Shown here: in pieces, positions 23,369 to 29,898 of the stretch
Layout of the letters: each line of letters starts with the position of its first letter
How positions within the stretch are numbered: position 1 is the stretch's first letter
Source: Eimeria necatrix
Lineage: Eukaryota; Apicomplexa; Conoidasida; Eucoccidiorida; Eimeriidae
DNA: 29,898 nucleotides
Direction of reading: 5' to 3'
NCBI RefSeq assembly: GCF_000499385.1
Contig: NW_013655367.1
Location: 3,431 to 33,328 of the forward strand
Notes under the pieces: generated by a model
The model's database searches: none
What the model was told of the DNA's origin: nothing
Seen by the model: the letters and a program-made list of their open reading frames with translations, nothing else
Program-made: the position numbers and the translations under genes

Positions 23369-24348
23369 TTACTCTGCAGGGATCGACACCACCCATTGCA
23401 GGGCCCACGCCACCAAAAACAAAAATACGAGGGTACCGAAAGACAAGACGGCAGCAATCCAGAGGCAAGCTCCCTTGTACAGGCACACGCCCTGTGAATG
23501 GAACACGATCGCACATAAAGGAACGAGCTCAGGCCCATAGCGATCAATCTACCCGCTGCTGCCGCAACTTTGCTGCCAGGCATCTACTTGCTAGATGATC
23601 AGGACCGATATATCAGTTAGTGCCTGCATGCGTGCGCCTCCCTCATTGCACCTATTGTTAACTTGTAAACACTATAGCCTGAACCCCAGATCGTGCCCTT
23701 TGCCTCACTGCGAATACACATGAGCACTCTTCGGCCTCCTCAGATGTCTGCAAAGCGGCACAGCAATACCGCCCATAGAAGAACAAAAAATTAATATCAA
23801 ATCCCAAGCAAACAAATGAGACATCAAGTGAACCCTGTACAGGCCCTACCTGCAGCGCAGAGAAGCCCACTGTTTCTTCTGCTTCTTGCTGGTTTTGCTC
23901 TTCCAGCGACTCCCCAGCTGAGACAACCCCTGCCTGTTGATTAAGGGAGCGCTCCACATCCGCAGAAGCAGCAGGAAAGCTATTGCTGCTGGATTCACCC
24001 CCTGTCATGTGCACTTGGGCAAGTAGTGGGTTGTGGCCCAACGGGACAGAAGTTTGGACGGCTCCATTAATGAGAACGTCAGCTGCCAGGATGTTTTTGG
24101 TCTGATGAGCTGCGGCTGCTTACAAAGCCAGATGAAGTTCAAAGGCAAAAACGCAACACACAAACACGTGCCTCAGAAACAAAAGCAGGAAATGCGTGCT
24201 ACTCAACACTGCCGATGACGACGCAGTAGCTGTTTCTGTCAACCCCGACGTGGAACTGGAGTGCGGAAGGGTCCGAATACGACTCACTATATGAAAGAAG
24301 AAGCATGCTGAGGCATGACGCTATCCAAACTCGATGGAGCAGAGCCAT
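23369..24348 (-). CDS. small type I membrane protein, four exons, unknown family
   Basis: Spliced model on the minus strand: 24348-24210, 24115-23850, 23747-23709, 23491-23369 (567 nt, 188 aa). Junctions are GGCA|GTGTTG with GTAAGCAG|CC, CTGCAG|GTAGGG with CTTTGCAG|AC, and TTCGCA|GTGAGG with ATTCACAG|GG; all keep frame. An alternative acceptor at 24109 would remove two residues. The protein begins MALLHRVWIASCLSMLLLSY, a clear signal peptide after an AAGATGG start. The luminal part (about 22-155) contains QFHVGVDRNSYCVVIG, a Ser/Gln/Glu-rich middle (about 85-125) and cysteines at 42, 143, 145 and 151. A membrane helix (about 156-183, with SFGTLVFLFLVAW) is followed by a five-residue tail, SIPAE. 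This is the topology of small ER/Golgi proteins such as p24 cargo receptors, but there is no coiled coil or KKxx signal, so I assign no family. The first donor is the weakest junction. Confidence 0.6.
24276..24291 (+). other. 16-base exact match to the phage T7 promoter core
   Basis: AATACGACTCACTATA equals positions -16 to -1 of the consensus T7 RNA polymerase promoter. The -17 base is G instead of T and the +1 base is T instead of G, so the initiating GGG is absent. It lies inside the first coding exon of the minus-strand membrane protein, whose frame it does not disturb. Confidence 0.9.
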
Positions 24349-25354
24349 CTTCTTGATGGCCTGAGCGCTGTGGGCGACTGAAGCTGTGAAGCTATGCCTT
24401 GATGACCATTTAGAGCTACGATGGAGCGCTAACAGTCCCTCTGCCAGAGCTCACGGCGGGAGCAGAGCCAAGCAATGGTTGACTTGTCTCGATAACAGCA
24501 CGGCTGCGATCATTCGAAAAAAGGAGAGGAGCGGGCACGGTGTAATCCGCGGCGACGCCCAAGCGCAAGCAAATGTATAAGCTTTAGACTAGAGAATGAC
24601 CTTGTTTTGCAGGGGGAAACAAAAAGAATGACTTAACTCATTGTTCATCTCCAAACTTTGGAGCCCTCCGAGTCAATCGATGCCATTGAGAAGGCGCTAG
24701 CGCGCTTTAAGGCGCTGATCGCGTCTCAAGTAATGGATAAGGGGATTCAACCATCAATTAAATGGATAGGAAATGTGTTGTATGCATTTGCAGTGGGTGA
24801 AAGCAGCTGCTGGAGCAGAATGTTGGGGCGCAGTCAGTGCGGCTCCATAACCCTGGCTGGACAAGCCCTTGGAAAGAGCGGTCGATTTCATGAAACTAAA
24901 TAATAATTCTTGTTTTTCAGACAGCGCATATGTACTTATGAATTGCTTCTGGTGGGTTTCTGCAACTCAACAGCATATACATTTGCTGATTTCACCATCG
25001 GTGACAAGAGGCCTGACCCACGGTGAGAAGCTGTAACACACAGTGCATTTCGTCGTGGAGCCTGTTCCTCGTTTTTTTCCCTCGAGCTATCTGCGAATTT
25101 ACGCCTCTCTGAGTTTCCGAATTATCCAATGGGTAGTACAATGCCACCTCCAGGACCGCAGCAATCAGCATACACACCAGCCAAGCTTGCTGGCGACGAC
25201 TTTTTGTAGTCTCGGTGACCTTCTTCAAGCCCAACTCAGTCATCTCACCATTGAAGTGAAGAGATCATTAAGGCGATAACGGGTATTATTGCACCAAGCT
25301 GTGAGCCGCCTACAGCCCAACGCTACGTCTGTGAATTAATGGCAAACCATCGAA
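24349..25354. other. divergent intergenic region with one possible unassigned + strand exon
   Basis: This lies between the starts of two divergent predicted genes and probably carries both promoters. At 24661-24729 (+) a short open segment encodes SIDAIEKALARFKALIASQ and ends at a good donor (CAA|GTAATG). It looks like coding sequence, but it has no in-frame ATG and its acceptor would need to be TTTGGAG, which is poor. It could be an upstream exon of the 25355 gene or of a separate one. Confidence 0.4.
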
Positions 25355-26524
25355 ATGGAGGAAGAGGCAACCCAGCAAACGCCAGATGCTTCTGAAAACT
25401 CGCTTGCTTGGATAGATGAGAATGAGACAGACCCTCACGTTCTAGCTGCTGATCTCACAGCCCTCGTACGTATAATTATTCACAACTCCTCGCGTTTATT
25501 AGCTGCTGCGGTGCTTGAATATTTGCGCATATACTTATGAATATATATGCTTTTAAAATTCATGTCTGAGAATTTGGAGGGCTGCGCTTTATGGTGTCTG
25601 ACTAGCTTGAGTACTGGTCAGACGTTTCATCACAGAAAGCTGCGCTTGCAGGTTCTAGTCGCCATTCTTTTGACGGAAGGCGTTTTGCTGTTTTTGTTGT
25701 TTACATTATTCTTTAACGAAACCGACACACTTTTTTGATTGAACATTTTTTATTTTTTTAATAGCGCGGCACCTTATTTAAGAGGACGAGCAGATTCCGA
25801 CTTTTCTTTGAAGCAGTTTTGAATGTGCTCAATCTAACTATCTGTGAATGCATTTTACCGCCGATTAATCACAAAATGGATGTGCTACTCGAATCCTGCT
25901 TCACCTTACTTTCAGGCTACTGTACACGCGGTCAACACGGAAACGCTATGTGCAGAGGTGGACTCGACATTGCAGAAGCTGCTGTAAGCGCTTGACAAAA
26001 ACAAATGCAACAGCAAAACAAAATGCTATGGGGGTGGTTACAAGCTATGGGGGTGGTTACGTTTTTTCAGATCGTCGGCTCCCCCTTGTTTCTACTTCCA
26101 AATTGCACCTCCAGTGCTTGGCTTATACTGAATCTGTTTAGAAGAACTCAGCGGTTTCAACAGGAAAACCCTTCATTTTGCCACACCTCGTGGTTATTTT
26201 CGGGAATCGGTGTCTATGTGTACGTTGCGTTTGGACTGACACTTTTTTCTTGTGGGTTTTCTGTGCAGCTCAGAGTGCAGAAAACTAGATTTGGAGTGTG
26301 AGAAGATATTTGCACAGAGCCTGGCAGAGGAGAAGAGCCCAGAGGGTCCCCGAAGCCCCAAGGCTGAGGAAACGCAGCCCAAGTCAAAAGCACAAGCAGC
26401 AATACCGAAGAGGACCACTTTTGCTGCAGCCGAGCCTAAACGCTTCGTACCCAAAGTTGTACGCGCATCGCCTAAGCCAGTTCGGCCGTTCTTGCCTAAG
26501 AAGCAGTTGCAACCCAAGGGATAA
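25355..26524 (+). CDS. small three-exon protein, acidic N-terminus and basic Pro/Lys-rich C-terminus
   Basis: Spliced model: 25355-25465, 25916-25983, 26269-26524 (435 nt, 144 aa). The start MEEEATQQTPDASEN has a strong context (GAAATGG). Junctions are CCCTC|GTACGT with ACTTTCAG|GC, then GCTGCT|GTAAGC with TCTGTGCAG|CT; phases 0 and 2 agree and the last exon stops at TAA. Residues 1-37 are acidic, residues 38-85 read as an amphipathic helix (AEVDSTLQKLLSECRKLDLE, then KIFAQSLAEE) likely to form coiled coil, and residues 86-144 are rich in Pro, Lys, Ala and Arg with RFVPKVV and KPVRPFLPKK. I know no family for it. An acidic-coil-basic layout fits a scaffold or a microtubule- or nucleic-acid-binding protein, but this is inference. 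There is no signal peptide or membrane segment. Confidence 0.6.
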
Positions 26525-27841
26525 CGCGCTCGCGGAGCTTGGTCCAACACTCCAAATGCAGTGAATTTCTCTGTTCACCGTTCCAGAAAAGCTCACAATT
26601 GACCTTCATGCAGTGGCAGCGGCGGGCCGAGGTTGCGCATGCAGAAGCTGGCAGCTGCAAGTACAATAACTTTTCCGACTGGGGTTTTCATCACGTGATT
26701 CTGCCCGTTTTTTCTCCAGTTTCAAATGCACCTACAGCGCACGAGGCACGAAAGCTTGAACGATCAGTTATGCTAGAGAGAAAAGGAAGCGAGTGCAGTG
26801 CAATGCAGTGACTCTTAAAAGGCATTGTTGTCAAATTATAGTATGGCATGCCAAGGTTGAGTGACCCATCAACAAGTGAAGCATCAATGCGCACACTCAA
26901 CACTCGCGAGAAATATCACACTGGGCTAGAAACAGCCCATGTCACATGTGCTAGTATTGCCATAGTGAACTAAGTTGCTTAACTACACGACCTTCGATTT
27001 TTGTTTTACTACGTATACGGAGAGGCTGTTGCGCTGCATTGGCGGGTTCACCAACTGGCAAACGATACTTTCTCAAGTAGGCTTCTGGAGCTCGTTAGTT
27101 CTTGGGTCGCCGTCGGAGAAGCGAAATGCCTTCTAACGCGTAGCATAGAGCTCTTATTGTGGAAGATGGCTGCTGGAGATGCTGGGCTGATCAAAATTTG
27201 AAAGTGCATGCTGCAACTTCAACAACCTCGAAGAATATGCAAAAGCCTCGGAACACAAGTGATTGGCGCTTTAAGGATGCTGACGCCTTGTCCACATGGC
27301 CAGTGCCTCGTGTTCTAAAAACAGAGACTATACGCAATTGCAGTTCTAGGACCATAACAACAATCAGACGGCAGGCACACCGCGGGAGTAGCTGCCACTC
27401 GAATTGTTGTTTGGCGATCGAAGCAGTGCTGCGTCCTGCACCTGCGGCTACAAAACTTCAACGGATGAATATATACTCCTGTGGAGACAAGAAAGTGCGA
27501 AAGTATGTGAACAGATAAGCAAAAGCAAGCGATAAGCGCCCTGGGAGCATCTATACTTTTTCACATGTTTTTGAAAACAGGTGGTCGCTGACTACATTAT
27601 TTGGGGAATGATGCAGTGAAGGCAAAAATCAGGAGGATGTGACGTACGGGACCTCAACGCCTCAAAAAGAGAGTTTCGCTACTGCAGTGGTTGCCCGATC
27701 AGTCATCGTTTGCTAAGAGGCCACACCTTCAGTCACGTCTTCCAGGCTATATAGACGCCACACCCTTCAGCACTGACGACTTCCCTGGGTGTGGGTAGCG
27801 TGTATCAAAGGACGAACAAACACGCGAGCCACTGAATGCGG

Positions 27842-27952
27842 CCTACTCTCATCAAAGCAAGTAGCTGCAGAAGCAGAACTGGCATCAGGTCTTTCATTTC
27901 ATCTCTACATAAATGACACGCAGACAAATACATGCCCACAATCCACAAAAAC
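27842..27952 (+). repeat. 111-bp dispersed direct repeat, copy 1
   Basis: This copy matches 29788-29898 at 107 of 111 positions by eye. Weaker similarity extends about 50 bp upstream of both copies. Both strands are open through it (SKQVAAEAELASGLSFH on plus; LLLQLLALMR on minus). After the repeat this copy continues into unrelated-looking sequence. Confidence 0.9.
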
Positions 27953-29041
27953 ACGCCACCTCGCTGCGAAGCTGCAGTCATCAGTTGTGTCAAGTGACGT
28001 CATTGAGGATCCGATATATGCTTGTCAAAAATTAGTCATCACGACCCAAGTGCAGCTGACAGCAAGAGCCATTTCGCTTGTGCCATCTCGCTGCACCCCA
28101 TCATGCGTTCCCTAGATCGCACTTCCCAGCAAACCGAGAATAGCGAGATGGAGTTTGATCCACAGCACTCTCGCAGTCATTTATATTCCATGCAGCAGAA
28201 CTGTTTAGGCTGGTGCATGGCAGTACGTCAACTGCATAACGCACTCCGCGTATGAGAGTGCGTCTGACACGCGAGTACGTTAATGCTCTCTATCAGTCGA
28301 AAGATGGTGATTTGGAAAGTATTCTTCACGGTGGAAATCCGTGGGTTAGTAGGTAATACATCACAGAGAAAGCCAACGCAAACAACCCGAACAACTCAAG
28401 TGCAGATGAATTCATTACCATCTCACCACGCAGTCGAACGTCACCAGTCACGCGGCATTTTTGCACCTTTTACGTCGGAAGCAACAATGGCGACAAGCTG
28501 CAATCAGATCCTGCTTGCCGCAGGGAGTAGCGTATCGTGCCTGCGTTTGCAGTGTGTGCAGCTAGTTTAACGCAACTGGAGGACAACGGCTCCAAGACGC
28601 GCTGATAAACTGCCAAGGAGCAACAAAAAACAACCCACGTGTCATGCAAAGCTGTCAGACAGGGATAACTGGTTTTTACTGGTTTCCACAAGACACGTCT
28701 TCGGAAGCCAAGCGTTGAGAAATCATCCTAATAGCATTGCTGCCACGCCGGAGATTTGAGGCGTACCTCCCCATAACACTAAATCAAAACTGAAGTTCTG
28801 AGTAGCTAACTTTCTGTCCAAAATGTGTAACTAGCGCAAAGGTGGCTGATATGTAACAGCAACTACAACTGCTCAGAACTGTGCTGGAGTCAACGTACAA
28901 AAATATCAACGTAACAATAACCTGCATGTCGCAAATGGCGTTTCGCCCGTGTTTCTGGAATGCTAGCTGGCCCAAATACGATGATGGGCTGCACGGAGTC
29001 CTCCACGCAGTAAGCCACACACATAACGCGGCTGCTTTTTT

Positions 29042-29205
29042 TCAGGAGTTGCGACAGTAAATCCTCAACAAAAATTCAGAGAGAGGAACAACAACTGTAT
29101 CATCATGAAAGCAGTTCTACAAGCACGCAAGCCAAATGATGCAGGCCAACGATAGTCAGGTTTTGCGACAGTAATTCCTCAACAATAGTTCAGAGAGAGG
29201 AACAA
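29042..29205 (+). repeat. pair of about 50-bp direct repeats, 114 bp apart
   Basis: Units at 29042-29091 and 29156-29205 share TCAGG, TTGCGACAGTAA, TCCTCAACAA and TTCAGAGAGAGGAACAA with roughly five mismatches. They may be the remains of a 114-bp tandem duplication. No coding meaning is apparent. Confidence 0.85.
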
Positions 29206-29787
29206 AAGAGTGTCATCCCTCAACTTGGCAGAAGGCATGTCAGGTTCGACGTACATTCGTGTGAGGTGAAACAAGTCCAGCCCAACATCAACGGACACTT
29301 TGTGGGCCCCTTCATGAACATCACACCTGTATGGCTTTCAGCAGTTGTTTTAACGCGGCTATGTAAAGTTGGGCAGTGTGTCCTGCCCTGTCAAGCCACG
29401 CAGATACGCTGCTTTTTTCTCTCCGCAGATGCACACACTCATACGTGCACTTTTTAATGTCTCGGCGAACCTCCGCTTCAGCAATGAAAGTAATCAACCA
29501 GTAGAGATTCATAGGACATGGATTTTTATGTCGTCATTGGAAGCGCCAGTCAGAAGCAGTGAATACACAGGGAATGCCTTGTCGTCAGTGCGATAAGGGA
29601 TGCGTTCGCAGTTTGCTCATCACGGAAATCAGCGAGATTCCCATGAGCGAGTTGCTCATCCTCAAAGATTCCCCAATATGCAAGGGCTACACACAAACCA
29701 CAACAGTGCATGCTGCTGCTACCACGGAAAAACAGACAATCCACCTTGGCCAATGACCTTAACAAGCACTTCAGCCATTTTAAGAGA

Positions 29788-29898
29788 CCTATTCTCATCA
29801 AAGCAAGTAGCTGCAGAAGCAGAACTGGCTTTAGGTCTTTCATTTCATCTCAACATAAATGACACGCAGACAAATACATGCCCACAATCCACAAAAAC
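29788..29898 (+). repeat. 111-bp dispersed direct repeat, copy 2 (runs off window end)
   Basis: This is the partner of 27842-27952, offset 1946 bp. It is cut by the window edge, so the true repeat is probably longer. The four differences change the encoded peptide as often as not, giving no sign of protein-level selection. Confidence 0.9.

Larger units (their letters stand above)
26525..29898. other. no confident gene; low-density region with direct repeats
   Basis: More than 3 kb without a frame that I can defend. Frames of 60-120 codons occur on both strands but overlap and lack family features. One + frame (29266-29457) is moderately protein-like, with four cysteines, but shows no start signal or domain. 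Direct repeats are listed separately. Exons of a gene with small exons and long introns, like those at 23.4-26.5 kb, could be hidden here. Confidence 0.4.

Noticed and set aside
23369..24348. Assignment of the four-exon protein to the p24/TMED family
   Set aside because: The topology fits, but there is no convincing GOLD-domain pattern, no coiled coil before the membrane helix and no KKxx-type tail.
27789..28115. 108-codon + frame and opposing 62-codon minus frame over the 111-bp repeat
   Set aside because: Both strands are open through the repeat, the differences between copies show no bias toward silent changes, and nothing resembles a known family.

Overview
The window looks like nuclear DNA of a coccidian apicomplexan, most likely an Eimeria species. 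Three things point there: dense CAG/CTG arrays and telomere-like AAACCCT/AGGGTTT dyads at the left end, intron-rich genes with clean GT-AG junctions, and a single-ORF cathepsin B matching the family described in Eimeria as eimeripain. The left end (1 to about 4.7 kb) has the character of a repeat-rich 'R' segment. The rest is almost free of simple repeats, like a 'P' segment.

Layout. 1-2.37 kb: terminal poly-C, a 30-bp telomere-like dyad repeat, an 11-unit 18-bp palindromic array, and many CAG/CTG arrays that open meaningless ORFs in most frames. 2370-3056 (-): a 228-aa lysine-tailed protein. 3.06-4.70 kb: more repeats, AT-rich palindromes and three 70-bp tandem units. 4721-5320 (+): two exons weakly resembling the C-terminal domain of F1-ATPase subunit alpha, with no upstream exons visible. 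6403-11890 (-): a complete 15-exon MCM5 replicative helicase gene (761 codons; every junction GT-AG and in phase). 12604-12675 (-): tRNA-Pro(TGG). 13497-14987 (-): a secreted/single-pass protein whose C-terminal tail carries two PSAP motifs and one PPSY motif, the short signals that recruit ESCRT and NEDD4-type proteins. 16899-17571: an inverted repeat around a 100-N assembly gap. 19478-21016 (+): cathepsin B-like cysteine protease. 23369-24348 (-): a four-exon, about 188-aa type I membrane protein that I assembled from short ORFs. 25355-26524 (+): a three-exon 144-aa basic protein, also assembled. 26.5-29.9 kb: no confident gene, but direct repeats of 111 bp and about 50 bp.

The genes do not form a pathway; they are ordinary neighbours on a eukaryotic chromosome. 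The most interesting biological lead is the 13.5-15.0 kb protein. Its signal peptide, single membrane segment and late-domain tail parallel Toxoplasma dense-granule proteins (GRA14, GRA64) that engage host ESCRT at the vacuole membrane. The second lead is the set of small spliced genes (23.4-24.3 kb and 25.4-26.5 kb) that simple ORF calling would miss. All splice models are inferred from sequence alone.
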